DNA of 32,094 nucleotides from Deltaproteobacteria bacterium (GCA_018400255.1 JAGYMO010000283.1:1-32094), one strand, 5' to 3'. Shown: positions 1 through 11,612, counted from the stretch's first letter. Made by a program: numbers and translations. Notes: a model not told the origin generated them from the letters alone.

Positions 1-372
1 ATCCTTTCCAATATAAGGTAAAATGTCTTATTTAAATGGGTGACTTAAATAGTTGCGGCTATAATTTTTTTACACTTTAAAATGATTATGGCGCCGATGG
101 TGATATATTTCCAGTTATAAATAGATCAAAAACCCCCAACATTTTTATTACATTGTTATACGGAATGTTTAATAAAATTTTTTGAATACAATCAAGGTAT
201 TTAATAACCTTGGTTAGCGGATAGATACCTATACGTATATCCAGCTTCATAAGAGAATAGTGCCAAAAAATCAAAGGCGTTTATTATTGTTCCGTATAAC
301 CTAGGAATGTTTGTTGACATTACATTTAAAATTACATATTTATAAAAAAACTAATGGTAAAAGACTTTCACG

Positions 373-900
373 GTGGAATATAGAATATTAAAGAAAATTT
401 CCGAAGAAACTATATCTAAAAAGGTTGAGGAGATTGCTCAAAATATAAGTTCGGATTATAAAGATAAAGAGCCAGTCCTTATAGGCATATTAAATGGATG
501 TTTTATCTTTATGGCAGACCTTATTAGAAAAATATCCATACCACTAGAGTTAGACTTTGTAAGGTTGGCCAGCTATGGGTCAAACAGTGCATCAAGCGGC
601 CGTATAAGATTAACAAAAGATGTTGAGTTATTAATTAGGGGCAAGCCGGTAATAATTGTAGAAGATATTGTTGATACAGGGCTCACATTATCTTATTTAA
701 TCAAGCATATTGAGAAAAAAGCGCCTGAATCAATAAAGGTATGCACGTTGATAAATAAGGTCGAACGAAGGTATAAGGAAGTGGTCATAGATTATCAAGG
801 GTTCGATCTAAAGGAAGGTTTCTTGGTTGGCTATGGGCTAGATTATGGCGAGAACTATCGATATTTACCATATATCCTTAGCTTAAAAATTGAAGACTAA
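373..900 (+). CDS. hpt: hypoxanthine(-guanine) phosphoribosyltransferase
   Basis: GTG-start ORF; PRTase motif VIIVEDIVDTGLTLSYL and C-terminal GFLVGYGLDYGENYRYLPYI typical of HPRT. Confidence 0.92.
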   Translation: MEYRILKKISEETISKKVEEIAQNISSDYKDKEPVLIGILNGCFIFMADLIRKISIPLELDFVRLASYGSNSASSGRIRLTKDVELLIRGKPVIIVEDIVDTGLTLSYLIKHIEKKAPESIKVCTLINKVERRYKEVVIDYQGFDLKEGFLVGYGLDYGENYRYLPYILSLKIED

Positions 901-916
901 CCGAAGGAGGATGCAC

Positions 917-1891
917 ATGATAGTTAGATGCGAGAAATGCAAAACCAAATTTTCAGTGGATGAAAATCTTATAAAGAAAACTGGTTCCAAGGTTAGATGT
1001 TCTGTTTGTAAACATGTTTTTACTGTTTTTCCTCCAACTGAAAAGGTGCAGGTTGAAAAACCACCATTAGATGAGGCTGAGGAAAGTCAGATGAATAAAA
1101 AATTAGCTGAGGACCTTGAAAAAACCCTTATTAATGAAATCGAGGATGATATTGCCCAAGAAGAAAAAATCGAGCCTATTTCAATTGACGAGCTGCCTGA
1201 CTTGGATAAACCGCATGAAGAGCTAAGAAAAGAAACTGACATTGATAAAGCCATATACCATGAAAGAGATGAGAAAAAGGCTGAAAAAGATGAGACATCA
1301 AGCAAGGTGCAAGCCCCAGAAGATGAGTCTGACCTTAATAAGCCACCTGAAATTATAAAGAAGAAACGAAGATCAGGGTTATTGGCTGTTATATTTCTTT
1401 TAGTTTTATTAATTGCCGGGGCTGTGGCTACTTTACTAATCACTAAACCAGACTTTCTTTTTAAGAAAACCCCCCCCCAACAACAACCTGTTGATATGGG
1501 AAATACAAGGCTTGCCTTTAAGGATATAACAGGTTTCTTTAAGGAGTCGGATAAAGTGGGTAGGCTATTTATTATTAAAGGCATGGTAGTAAATAACTAC
1601 CCGGAAAGCAGGGGTTTTATTAGGATAAGATCAAACATATTAGATTCAAGTGGAAAGATAGTGGTAACTAAGACAGTCTATGCGGGCAACCCTTTGACCG
1701 ATGATGAACTGATTTCACTTTCCATGAAAGAAATAAATGCGCTGTTAATGAATAAGTTAGGAAAAGCCAAAATGAACGTGAACATATCGCCACAGTCTTC
1801 TATACCATTTACAGTTGTTTTTGATTCCCTGCCGAATGATATGAACGAATTTACAGTGGAAGCGGTTAGCTCCTTTCCGTCTGGAAAGTAG
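917..1891 (+). CDS. MJ0042-type zinc-ribbon / DUF3426-like membrane protein
   Basis: N-terminal MIVRCEKCKTKFSVDENLIKKTGSKVRCSVCKHVFTVFPP zinc ribbon, acidic linker, single TM segment, C-terminal domain. Start moved from 890 to 917 because AAGGAGG (903-909) lies just upstream. Confidence 0.85.
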   Translation: MIVRCEKCKTKFSVDENLIKKTGSKVRCSVCKHVFTVFPPTEKVQVEKPPLDEAEESQMNKKLAEDLEKTLINEIEDDIAQEEKIEPISIDELPDLDKPHEELRKETDIDKAIYHERDEKKAEKDETSSKVQAPEDESDLNKPPEIIKKKRRSGLLAVIFLLVLLIAGAVATLLITKPDFLFKKTPPQQQPVDMGNTRLAFKDITGFFKESDKVGRLFIIKGMVVNNYPESRGFIRIRSNILDSSGKIVVTKTVYAGNPLTDDELISLSMKEINALLMNKLGKAKMNVNISPQSSIPFTVVFDSLPNDMNEFTVEAVSSFPSGK

Positions 1892-2327
1892 GACGGAATA
1901 AAAGCCTTTATCTTCAAAACTATTTTGACATTACTATGTAATAAAAATGTTGAAAAATAGCTGGGTTTATCTTTAAAAACACCATATTTTTTTATTCTCA
2001 TCATACTCTTAACAGATCTACGGATACAATAATACAAGAAGTTGCTATATCTTTAGAATTACGGTAGCTATCTTTATGTCTTTCCATAACAGACAGCGAT
2101 TAGTTTTTTCGAGGCCTCGAATTAAAGGCAATACATTTTTTGAGTATATAGTAGCATGCCCTTAGGCCAGAAAATTTTTCAGGAGATACATAGATTTACT
2201 TTTACCTTAAACGATTTGGCTGCTAAAAATGATTAATGTTTTAACCTTTTAAATGAATTATATAAATGACTTTCAGACCACTAGTATATAGATAAGGTAC
2301 ATAAATTATTAAGAGTACAAAGGAAAT

Positions 2328-3608
2328 ATGATGCTTGACATAAAATTTGTGCGTTCAAATATTGACAAGGTAATGGAGATGTTGAATCGAAGAGGTTATG
2401 ATCTTGATCTTTCAGGGTTTAAGGCTCTGGATGAAAAGAGAAGATCTATCTTGACAAACCTTGAAAAATTTAGAAATCAACGTAATACCGTTTCTGATAC
2501 AATAGCCTCTATGAGAAAGAGTGGAGAAGATGCTAAGACTCTCATTTCAGATATGAAGGATCTTTCAAAAAAAATCAAGGATATAGAAGCGGATATTCCG
2601 GCTGTTGAAGATGAGCTAAACAAGCTTTTAATGGTTATCCCAAATCTTCCTCATAAATCAGTGGTCTTTGGAGAAAGCTCCGATGATAACCCAGTCTTAA
2701 GGGAGTGGGGGGATATAAAAGATTTTGACTTTGAACCACTACAACACTGGGAAATTGGAGAGAGATTGAATATTCTTGATTTTTCGAGGGCGGCGAAGAT
2801 TGCAAGGAGTCGATTTTCCCTGCAAAAAGGATTAGGTGCAAGATTGGAGAGGGCAATGATTAATTTCATGCTCGATATTCATACTAGGTATCATAATTAT
2901 AAAGAGATTTTGCCGCCATTCCTTGTTAATACAGAGAGCATGACCGGGACGGGTCAGCTTCCTAAATTCAGTGACGATTTATTTAAGGTTGAAGGCTGGG
3001 ATCTTTTTCTTATACCCACTGCGGAGGTGCCGGTAACGAATATCCATCGAAATGAGATATTATCATCCGATGAGCTTCCTATCAAATATGTTTCTTATAC
3101 GCCATGCTTCAGGTCAGAAGCGGGCTCATATGGTAAGGATACAAGAGGCCTCGTTAGACAACATCAATTTAACAAGGTAGAACTGGTAAAATTTTGTCTG
3201 CCCGAGGATTCAGACCGCGAGCTGGAATTATTGACTGAAGATGCGGAGGAAATATTGCAGCGGTTAGAGCTTCCATACAGGGTAGTATCCCTTTGCACGG
3301 GGGATCTGGGTTTTTCCTCTGCAAAAACCTACGATATTGAGGTTTGGCTTCCTGGCCAAAGATTATTCAGGGAAATATCTTCCTGCAGTACCTTTACGGA
3401 TTTTCAGGCACGAAGGGCTAACATACGCTTCAGGAGAAAAAAGGGAAAGGGAAATGAGTTTGTTCACACGCTTAATGGCTCAGGCTTAGCTGTTGGCAGA
3501 ACGCTCGTAGCACTACTTGAGAATTATCAACAGGCTGATGGAAGTGTTGTTATCCCGGAGGAGTTGAGGCCTTATATGGATAATGTGTCTATTATAAAGC
3601 CTAGTTAG
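2328..3608 (+). CDS. serS: seryl-tRNA synthetase
   Basis: Full-length; N-terminal coiled coil, class II motifs ([72 protein letters not shown]). Confidence 0.97.
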   Translation: MMLDIKFVRSNIDKVMEMLNRRGYDLDLSGFKALDEKRRSILTNLEKFRNQRNTVSDTIASMRKSGEDAKTLISDMKDLSKKIKDIEADIPAVEDELNKLLMVIPNLPHKSVVFGESSDDNPVLREWGDIKDFDFEPLQHWEIGERLNILDFSRAAKIARSRFSLQKGLGARLERAMINFMLDIHTRYHNYKEILPPFLVNTESMTGTGQLPKFSDDLFKVEGWDLFLIPTAEVPVTNIHRNEILSSDELPIKYVSYTPCFRSEAGSYGKDTRGLVRQHQFNKVELVKFCLPEDSDRELELLTEDAEEILQRLELPYRVVSLCTGDLGFSSAKTYDIEVWLPGQRLFREISSCSTFTDFQARRANIRFRRKKGKGNEFVHTLNGSGLAVGRTLVALLENYQQADGSVVIPEELRPYMDNVSIIKPS

Positions 3609-3696
3609 ATTGTGACAAAAAATACTAAAAGTACCATAAACTTAATAAAAGCTGATAGATGGTGTATCATTCTTAAAGCCTACAGGAGCAATTGCG

Positions 3697-4941
3697 ATGG
3701 TTGATATGAATATAATCCACAGTAAAATTGATAGTTTCAGAGATGAAATGATTGAAATGCAGAGAGAACTTACCGCACGACCTGCATTAGGTCCTTTAAA
3801 TGGGGGAACTGGAGAACACGATAAGGCTGATTTTGCCAAAAAGCAGCTTGTTGCTCTAAGGCCTGACAACCTTCTTGAAATTAATGCCCCTGATAAACTT
3901 GCAGCTAATGGGTATAGACCCAATTTAGTTGCCACCTGGAATGGTACCAGGGAAGGAAGAAATGTATGGATACTCAGTCACCTGGATATTGTGCCACCAG
4001 GAGATCTTTCATTATGGAAAACTGATCCATATAAAATGGTAGTTGAAGGCGATACAATAATTGGCAGGGGCGTTGAGGATAATCAGCATGGAATGGTAAG
4101 CTCTTACTTCTCATTAAAGGCCATTATTGATTTAAATGTTCAATTTTCAGGAAAGATCAACCTTGCCTTTGTTGCTGATGAAGAAACAGGAAGCAGATTC
4201 GGCTTAGAGTATCTTGTTAGAGAGAAAAAGGAACTTTTCTCCGAGGATGATCTTATAATTGTTCCGGACGGAGGCAATGATGAAGGAACTATGATAGAGA
4301 TAGCAGAGAAGGCAATGCTCTGGCTAAAATTTACTGTTAAAGGTGTTCAATGCCACGCAAGCACGCCTGAGAAGGGTAAAAACAGCCTTTTTGCTATGGC
4401 AATGCTAATTTTAGAAATGGGCAAGCTAAAGGAAAAATTCAATATTAAAGATCCTGTCTTTAGACCAGAGGAATCAACATTTGAACCAACAAAGGTAGAA
4501 GCCAATGTCCCTAATGTGAATACTATTCCTGGCAGAGATGTTTTTTATTTAGACTGCCGTATTTTACCAGACTATACGGTAGATGACATTATCGAAGAGG
4601 CAACAAAAATAAGCAAGAACCTTGAAACAAACCTTGATTTACAGATAGACATTGAGCCAATACACAGACAGGACGCAGCGCCGTCAACGCCAGCGGATTC
4701 TCCGGTAGTTGCTATCCTTGAAGATGCAATCGAAAGGGTGACTGGTCTAAAGGCAAAGCCTATGGGAATTGGCGGAGGTACAGTGGCAGCATTCTTTAGA
4801 AATGCTGGTTTACCAGCGGCTGTATGGTCCACTACGTCACCTACTGCACATCAACCAAACGAATATTGCTCGATAAAAAACCTGATTAGTGATGCCAAGG
4901 TTATGTCAACGGTATTTCTTAATGACGAAAAGAGTTCGTAG
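3697..4941 (+). CDS. M20 family metallo-hydrolase (ArgE/DapE/ACY1-like)
   Basis: M20 metal-site motifs SHLDIVPPGD, GRGVEDNQHG, VADEETGSRFG and C-terminal TAHQPNEYC. Confidence 0.88.
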   Translation: MVDMNIIHSKIDSFRDEMIEMQRELTARPALGPLNGGTGEHDKADFAKKQLVALRPDNLLEINAPDKLAANGYRPNLVATWNGTREGRNVWILSHLDIVPPGDLSLWKTDPYKMVVEGDTIIGRGVEDNQHGMVSSYFSLKAIIDLNVQFSGKINLAFVADEETGSRFGLEYLVREKKELFSEDDLIIVPDGGNDEGTMIEIAEKAMLWLKFTVKGVQCHASTPEKGKNSLFAMAMLILEMGKLKEKFNIKDPVFRPEESTFEPTKVEANVPNVNTIPGRDVFYLDCRILPDYTVDDIIEEATKISKNLETNLDLQIDIEPIHRQDAAPSTPADSPVVAILEDAIERVTGLKAKPMGIGGGTVAAFFRNAGLPAAVWSTTSPTAHQPNEYCSIKNLISDAKVMSTVFLNDEKSS

Positions 4942-5052
4942 ACAAGTAAAAAGAGTAAATATTTCGAAAAAAGTCTTTCTGATGTTTGAATGTTATAGTT
5001 TCTAATGGAGCAGCTAAAAGATTGCCAAATTAGTCCTGCTTTTTGAATGAAT

Positions 5053-6669
5053 TTATTCAACCTTTTCAAGGCCTGGGGCCTTGATCCCTCGTCGCTCCAA
5101 AAGAGAACCTTCCAGGCGGTAAAACTGAATAAGCGCCTTAAGATAGTCTACTACTGATTGTACTTCGTTTATTTTACTAAGCAGAAGATCACGCTGTGCC
5201 TGCGCCACAAAGAAGTTGGTGGAATGACCTACCCGGAATTTTTCAGCTTCAACTCTAAGCTTTTCCTCTTCAAACCTTCTAGTAGCAGTGCTTGCCGATA
5301 TTTGCTCCCTTGTTCGATTAACCTCGATATAGGCATTTCGAATGTCAAGCTCAATTAACTGTGTGAGGTTGTTTAATGCCATCTCTGCTTGATCACGGCG
5401 GAGCAATGACCTTTGGTGCTGCGCCCTTGCATCACGGTTAAATAGAGGATATTCCAGATTGACACCTATCATCACATCATAGTTTTCCTCAGAGATATCA
5501 TTAGCAGAGTTTACAAAGGAGTCAGAATACCCGGTTTTTCCCAGGGAGATAAAGAGATCCATCCGCGGTAGAAGCCCGTTTTTTGTGCGAACTATTTCAA
5601 GGTCCTTCTGTTTAATTTCTAGTTTCGCCTGATTAATCTCTGGACGTATGCTGGTAGCTAACGATACATGTGATTGAACTTCATCAAGTTCTATGTTTGG
5701 TAGAACAGGGGGATGAACCAAAATGACATCTCTGCTCCAGAGCGAATCACCTAATGGGTTAAGTAACCCGAGCAATTTAAGCCTTGCAGATTCCTGCAGA
5801 CTTCTGGCATTGATTAGTTCCTGTTGCTGGGAAGCCAATTCAGCCTGTAAAGCAGCAAGCTCTGCCTCTGCCATGGTACCTACCTTTATCATCTCTTCAG
5901 TCTCGGCAATCTGCTGCTTTGCGAGCTTTACTGATTCCAGTACAATCTCGATCTGACGCCGGGAAAGGGCATAATCCCAGTAGGCAGTTTCAACCTGTGC
6001 TACCAATGCCTCGCTAAATCCCCGGAGTTCGTATTGGGATATGTCAGTGTCAATTTGCGATTGACGAAGCTGGGCCAGATTAACCTCTGATCCGAATCCA
6101 CGAAGCAGTGACTGGGTGACAGATAGGCCCAAGCGGGTTGATGAAAAGGTTTTGTGATATAAATCAGAATCTGTGGCCTCAACAATAGCATCCGCCTCAA
6201 GAAAGGTACCTGTGGAAAAGAATTTCTTGAGCGAGAGAATTCCCTCATAGGTATTACTGGTTGAATGGCCGCTGTACCCTTCAGGTTGCTTTAACAGTTC
6301 AGCTTTGCTTCTAAGGCCGGAAATTTCAGCTGCTATAGTTGAGTCAAATTCGGCACGTAGTTGCTGCTCAAAGGTTTTTTGAATAAATGGATTCATCTTT
6401 TCCACTGAGAGTGAGCGGTTGTTCTCCAATGCTATGAGTATGGCCTTCGTTGGTGTTATTTTTATTGGCCCTTTTTCCGGTATGTTCAGGGTTTGACTAT
6501 TTTTAGGTTTGATCTCAGCCGATACGTAACTATACTTTGAAGGATAAATAGTAGATGAAATTTTTTCCGGTGTGGTCGATAATTTTTTTGTGGTTACACA
6601 GGATAGTGTTGAAACTAAAAAACTCGCAATAATTACCGCAGATGCGCTTTTAAACAGTAAAATAGACAT
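5053..6669 (-). CDS. TolC family outer membrane efflux protein
   Basis: Signal peptide/lipobox-like N-terminus (STLSCV), paired OEP coiled-coil repeats; last gene of a MFP-RND-OEP operon; start overlaps stop of upstream RND gene. Confidence 0.9.
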   Translation of the reverse strand: MSILLFKSASAVIIASFLVSTLSCVTTKKLSTTPEKISSTIYPSKYSYVSAEIKPKNSQTLNIPEKGPIKITPTKAILIALENNRSLSVEKMNPFIQKTFEQQLRAEFDSTIAAEISGLRSKAELLKQPEGYSGHSTSNTYEGILSLKKFFSTGTFLEADAIVEATDSDLYHKTFSSTRLGLSVTQSLLRGFGSEVNLAQLRQSQIDTDISQYELRGFSEALVAQVETAYWDYALSRRQIEIVLESVKLAKQQIAETEEMIKVGTMAEAELAALQAELASQQQELINARSLQESARLKLLGLLNPLGDSLWSRDVILVHPPVLPNIELDEVQSHVSLATSIRPEINQAKLEIKQKDLEIVRTKNGLLPRMDLFISLGKTGYSDSFVNSANDISEENYDVMIGVNLEYPLFNRDARAQHQRSLLRRDQAEMALNNLTQLIELDIRNAYIEVNRTREQISASTATRRFEEEKLRVEAEKFRVGHSTNFFVAQAQRDLLLSKINEVQSVVDYLKALIQFYRLEGSLLERRGIKAPGLEKVE

Positions 6670-9600
6670 TATTTCATCTCCTTACCGCTGGTATTTTTGA
6701 GCAAATGTTCAGTCTCATGTTTACTGCTGCTATCGTGCTCTTTTATTTTCTTTCGCTCAAAAAGTGCATAGATGGTGGGGACGACTAAAAGTGTAATCAA
6801 ATTAGAACTTAACAGGCCTCCTATGATTGCCCTTGCCATAGGGGCCTGGGCTTCACCTCCCTCACCTATGCCAACAGCCAAAGGTGTCATTGCCAACATG
6901 GTGGTTGTTGAAGTCATCAGGATTGGTCGCAGTCGTCTTCTGCCTGCCTCCATAATGGCATCTAAAGCCGGCAGACCATCTCGGCGACGCAATAAGTTGG
7001 TATGGTCCACCAGCAATATCGCATTGTTTACTACAATGCCCCCTAGCATTATACACCCGATAAAGGATTGGATATTGAAGGTCGTGTTTGTTAGAAAGAG
7101 CATAAGTATAACACCTATAGCGGCAAGGGGTACGGAAAACATCACCACAAAAGGATATTTCAGGGATTCGTATAGAGATGCCATCACCATATATACCAGG
7201 ATAAGGGCTAGCACAAAACCTATAAAGAGCTCCCGAAAGGATTTTTGCTGCTCTTCATAGTCTCCTCCAAAGAGGATACTGAAATCTATAGGTATGGGTA
7301 GTGATTTAAGGCCTTCCCTTATATCACTCAAAACGGATCCCATATCCCTCCCGCTTATATTAGCTGTAACGTAAGTCACGCGCTCTTGATCTTTGCGTTC
7401 TATAAGGACAGGCCCTTGTCTGGGGTGAACATTTACGACATTTCGGAGCACGACCTTTGCCCCATCTGCATTGGTAATAGGGAGGTCAAGGATTTCTTGA
7501 AGGCTCTTTTTTTCTGCTTCCTCAATTTTTACCCTGATTGTATATTCATCCCCCCCCTCCCGGTAGTATCCTGCACGTGTCCCGGAAATAACTGTTTGAA
7601 GCATGTTGGCAATCTTAGACACCGTTAACCTCATGTCAGCCGCCTTCTGCCTATCCACTACAATAAGCTCTTCCGGGGTTCCAGTCTCCCGGCTTATCTT
7701 TGTATCGGTCACGCCTTCCGTGTTCCTTATCACTTCCTCAACACGGCGAGCGAGTATGTCTGATGTTTCAAGGTTATGTCCACGCACTTCGATCTGGACT
7801 TTTTCATCTTCTCCTGTGCCCATTCGAAGCAAAAAAAGCCCTTGCCCTGCACGAGTTCGGACTTCAACGCCGGGAATATCCGTGAGTCTTTTACGCAGGA
7901 TCGCTGCAATCTCCTCGCTGGAGCGATCTCTTTCCTTGATAGGTTTGAGTGCAATTCGCATTTCACCTGTGTTGGAACCCCTTGCACGCCACGTAGAGCC
8001 ACCAATGTATGCTACTGTATTTTTAATTTCCGGGACCTCCTGTTCGACTATGGCCTCGATCTTCCGAAAGCTTTTATTTAAAAAATCAAGCCGTGTGCCT
8101 ACGGCCATCTCCGCGGAAACCCTTACTTCACTTTCATCTGAGCTAGGCATTAGCTCAACTCCTACCAAGGGAATTAAAAAAAGACTGCCCAGGAGCATTA
8201 AAAATGCACCCCCTAATGTCAATATCCTGTGATGAAGGGCAAAGTTGAGAATACTTTTGTATTCATTTTCAAGCCAGGCAAACCATTCTCCTGTTGAATG
8301 TAAAAATTTTTTACCTTTATAAGAGCCATTATTTGAATTACCATTTACAGGTGCCCTTACCTGGCTGGTAAGCATGGGCAAAAGCGAAAGGGCGACAAGC
8401 AAAGAGCAGCCTAAAGAAAAGCTCACGACGTAAGAGAGCTGCTTAAACATAATTCCAGACATCCCCCTCATAAAGATGAGAGGTAAAAAGACGACTAACG
8501 TGGTTAGGGTGCTTGCAATTACTGCGGCTATTACCTCTTGACTTCCTTCAACAGCGGCGGATTTAGGGTCTTTACCCGTCTCTCTCAGCCGATAGATATT
8601 TTCAAGTACTACAATAGCGTTATCTACCAGCATACCTATACCAAGCGCAAGGCCTCCTAAGGTCATCAGATTCAATGTAAAGCCGCCAAAATACATTAAT
8701 GCAAAGGTTGCAACCATAGATATAGGGATCGTAACTGCAATAATGGCTGTGCTGAGTATATTTCTCAAGAAAAGCAGGAGGACGAATACAGCTAAAATTC
8801 CACCGTAGAGAATTGTTGTGCCCACATTAGTTATGGATCTTTTAATGTAATCCGAGCTGTCAATAATGGGGATAATATTGAGCTGAGGTATGTCTTTGTT
8901 GATTTGTTCAATCTCTTTTAGCACCTTCGTTGCTACATCAACCGTGTTTTTCCCCGATTGTTTGCTTATTGATAGACGAAGGCCAGGATTGCCATTTACC
9001 CTGACAATTCGGGTTACCTTTTCCCAGGCATCCTTTACGGTTGCGATCTCTTTCAGTTGGATCGGGACTCCTTCCCGCATTGCAACTACAGTATTTTCCA
9101 GTTCATTTAGATTAGTGTAAACGCCCGGCGTTCGGATAGTTATATCAAGTGCCCCTTGTTCTATGGTGCCGGCAGGAAGATTGATATTCTCCTCCTTGAG
9201 ACGCGTTAAAAGCTGATCTATTGGTAAATTGAGGGCTTTTATCTTTTCTGCGTTCAGGTTGACATGGATTTCCCGATCAAGCCCACCCCTGATATCTAAA
9301 GACGCTACTCCGGGGATACGCTCTATACGGTTTTTAACCTGATTGTCTATTATTCTTCTTATTTGTATGGGGTCTAAATTGCTGGATACTCCCATTATTA
9401 GTATAGGGAAGGCTGCAAGGTCAAATTTCCTGAGTCTTGGTTTTTCTGCATCTTCAGGTAGCAGCGGGGTTACGCGATCCAGCCGGTCCCGGATGTCATT
9501 GGCAGCCTCATCTAAATTTGAGCCCCATGTGAAAAGAACCCGAACATTGCTTTGACCCTCAGCAGAGACCGATGTAACCTGCTCGACTCCCGGCACAGCG

Positions 9601-9815
9601 GCCATTGCCTCTTCTACCGGCCTTGTAATCAGCTCCTCAACCTCTTCCGGGCTGGCATTCTCATATTCAGTAGTTATGCTTACAGTAGGGTACGTTATAT
9701 CAGGCATCAGGTCGATGGAAAGCCTGGACAGGGAAATACCGCCCAAAATTATGACAATCAGAGATACCATAATTGTCAGCACTGGCCTCTGGACGGAGAA
9801 TCGGGATATGTTCAC
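6669..9815 (-). CDS. RND efflux permease (AcrB/HAE1 family)
   Basis: 1048 aa; MNISRFSVQRPVLTIMVSLIVIILGGISLSRLSIDLMPDITYPTV N-terminus, GMLVDNAIVVLENIYR and C-terminal PILMTSTTTMLAMTPLAVG motifs. Confidence 0.96.
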   Translation of the reverse strand: MNISRFSVQRPVLTIMVSLIVIILGGISLSRLSIDLMPDITYPTVSITTEYENASPEEVEELITRPVEEAMAAVPGVEQVTSVSAEGQSNVRVLFTWGSNLDEAANDIRDRLDRVTPLLPEDAEKPRLRKFDLAAFPILIMGVSSNLDPIQIRRIIDNQVKNRIERIPGVASLDIRGGLDREIHVNLNAEKIKALNLPIDQLLTRLKEENINLPAGTIEQGALDITIRTPGVYTNLNELENTVVAMREGVPIQLKEIATVKDAWEKVTRIVRVNGNPGLRLSISKQSGKNTVDVATKVLKEIEQINKDIPQLNIIPIIDSSDYIKRSITNVGTTILYGGILAVFVLLLFLRNILSTAIIAVTIPISMVATFALMYFGGFTLNLMTLGGLALGIGMLVDNAIVVLENIYRLRETGKDPKSAAVEGSQEVIAAVIASTLTTLVVFLPLIFMRGMSGIMFKQLSYVVSFSLGCSLLVALSLLPMLTSQVRAPVNGNSNNGSYKGKKFLHSTGEWFAWLENEYKSILNFALHHRILTLGGAFLMLLGSLFLIPLVGVELMPSSDESEVRVSAEMAVGTRLDFLNKSFRKIEAIVEQEVPEIKNTVAYIGGSTWRARGSNTGEMRIALKPIKERDRSSEEIAAILRKRLTDIPGVEVRTRAGQGLFLLRMGTGEDEKVQIEVRGHNLETSDILARRVEEVIRNTEGVTDTKISRETGTPEELIVVDRQKAADMRLTVSKIANMLQTVISGTRAGYYREGGDEYTIRVKIEEAEKKSLQEILDLPITNADGAKVVLRNVVNVHPRQGPVLIERKDQERVTYVTANISGRDMGSVLSDIREGLKSLPIPIDFSILFGGDYEEQQKSFRELFIGFVLALILVYMVMASLYESLKYPFVVMFSVPLAAIGVILMLFLTNTTFNIQSFIGCIMLGGIVVNNAILLVDHTNLLRRRDGLPALDAIMEAGRRRLRPILMTSTTTMLAMTPLAVGIGEGGEAQAPMARAIIGGLLSSNLITLLVVPTIYALFERKKIKEHDSSSKHETEHLLKNTSGKEMK

Positions 9816-11044
9816 GATTTATCTTCCCCTGTAAGCCTTTTTACCGGGCTTGTATCTTTTTCAACACCTGTTTTAGTATCAGCAGGCTTTTCCCCTGGTA
9901 TAATAATAGGGGTGCCATCTTCCAATAAATGATGCCCTAACGTTACAACCAAACCGGCGAGGGGAGGATCCAGGACCTCGGCGTGTATAGTATTCACTAT
10001 ACCAACCTTAACCGGGATAAAACGGGCTTTCTGGCTCTGGAGATCCGCCAAAAAGGCACCCTGCGCCTCACTTCTCTTTATAAGTGCTTCCACAGGGATT
10101 AAAGTAGCTTTTTCATGCTTGTCAAACTCTGTTTCAACCCTTACAAACATACCGGGTTTAAGAATCTTTTCCGGGTTCGGTATTTCAACCTCTACCCTAG
10201 CCTCTCTGGACTTTTCCTTCAAAAGGGGGGCTATTCTTATAACCCTTCCGGAGAAGGTTCGATCAGGGAAGGCGTCAGTTGAAATAATCGCCTCAAAGCC
10301 TACCTTGATTTTAGAATAGTCTCTCTCTATCACGTGAATCACTGCGATAAGTTTTTCTATATCGATGACAGATACTATCGGGGTGTTGGGTGCCAACATT
10401 GCGCCTTCATCCACAAAGCGTTCTCCTATTAGCCGAAAGCCGGTATTGTTATTTTTGGTAACATGAATTTGTGTATATGAAAGCCTTATGTCTGCCCCTT
10501 TGAGGGCGGCTGCCTTTTGAGATACATTGGCGGTAGCCACCTTTAACTTTGCCTGCTGGCTTTTGAATTCAGCCTCTGCAGCATCAAGTTGGGATTCGGA
10601 GGCGATTTTTTTCTCCCATAATGCAAAGGTCCTTTTATACTCTTTTTCCGCCTTCTCTAGGTTCGATTTGCATTCCTGAAGATTTGCCCTGGCAACCTCT
10701 AATTCAGCCTTTGCTTGTATGACCTGCTGGAGATATTCATCATCGTCAAGTTTTGCAACGAGTTGCCCGCTTTCTACTTTATCGCCTATATTGACAAATA
10801 TCTTTTCAAGTCGCCCTGAAATTTTTGGTGCCACGATAAATTCAGAAAAGGGATAAAGGGATCCTGTAAAGGTTCCAATTTCCGTTATAGTGCCTATTCT
10901 TACTGGTGCAACCTCCACCGCGACACTAACATTATGAGCAGGCCCTGGTACGTTTTTCCTGGAATTAGATACCTTTTGGTAAATTTGCCAGCCAAGAAAC
11001 ACTATTCCTGCAAGTATAAGAATGGTAAATAGAAATTTTTTCAT
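9812..11044 (-). CDS. RND efflux periplasmic adaptor (membrane fusion) subunit
   Basis: Single N-terminal TM, lipoyl-like GRLEKIFVNIGDKVESGQLVAKLDD, alpha-hairpin, beta-barrel; 4-nt overlap with RND gene. Confidence 0.93.
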   Translation of the reverse strand: MKKFLFTILILAGIVFLGWQIYQKVSNSRKNVPGPAHNVSVAVEVAPVRIGTITEIGTFTGSLYPFSEFIVAPKISGRLEKIFVNIGDKVESGQLVAKLDDDEYLQQVIQAKAELEVARANLQECKSNLEKAEKEYKRTFALWEKKIASESQLDAAEAEFKSQQAKLKVATANVSQKAAALKGADIRLSYTQIHVTKNNNTGFRLIGERFVDEGAMLAPNTPIVSVIDIEKLIAVIHVIERDYSKIKVGFEAIISTDAFPDRTFSGRVIRIAPLLKEKSREARVEVEIPNPEKILKPGMFVRVETEFDKHEKATLIPVEALIKRSEAQGAFLADLQSQKARFIPVKVGIVNTIHAEVLDPPLAGLVVTLGHHLLEDGTPIIIPGEKPADTKTGVEKDTSPVKRLTGEDKS

Positions 11045-11612
11045 ATCGAAAACCTATAAGCCTACTAAAAATTATGTAGTGTTTTTATGTGTGCCCGGAC
11101 AAGCTTAGGTACAGAACATCATGAATTGACCAAATAGCCATCTCGACTGCTTCTTGACTTAGAAAAGGGTTAAATCACACAAGGGTACAATTAGGAAGGC
11201 CAAAATTTTTCCAAAGTTTGTAACGCTATCTTACAATGATTTTGCGTAGATGCCAAAACCTTCCAACCTTGTAAAAAAGTAAATAAAATTTTGACATGGG
11301 AAATGAGCCATAAAATGTGGATTATCTTATTCAGGATGGTCTTGGTATGAGGATTGACCTCCTTACCGAAATAATAGTGCTTAAACTATCAGCGCTCCCA
11401 TTTTTGCAAAGGAGAATAGGTAATTTATCACTATGTGTCAAGTTTAAAACAATAGCGTAAGGTGTTTGGTTAAAAATTTGTTAATAAAGTAATTCAGGTA
11501 ATATCTAAGCGTACTGGGTGTATAAAAAATTTCGTGAGGCCACCTAAGAGACATTCAAGCACAGAGAATGCATCTATAAATAAATAATAAAACCAGGTTT
11601 TTTATCGTATGA

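Noticed and set aside
1087-1584. Long minus-strand ORF opposite the DUF3426-like gene
   Set aside because: Ser-rich shadow translation of a well-supported plus-strand gene.
6772-7260. 162-aa plus-strand ORF inside the RND permease gene
   Set aside because: Antisense shadow ORF with no recognisable domain.
7603-8232. 209-aa plus-strand ORF inside the RND permease gene
   Set aside because: Antisense shadow ORF; the minus-strand RND gene is unambiguous.
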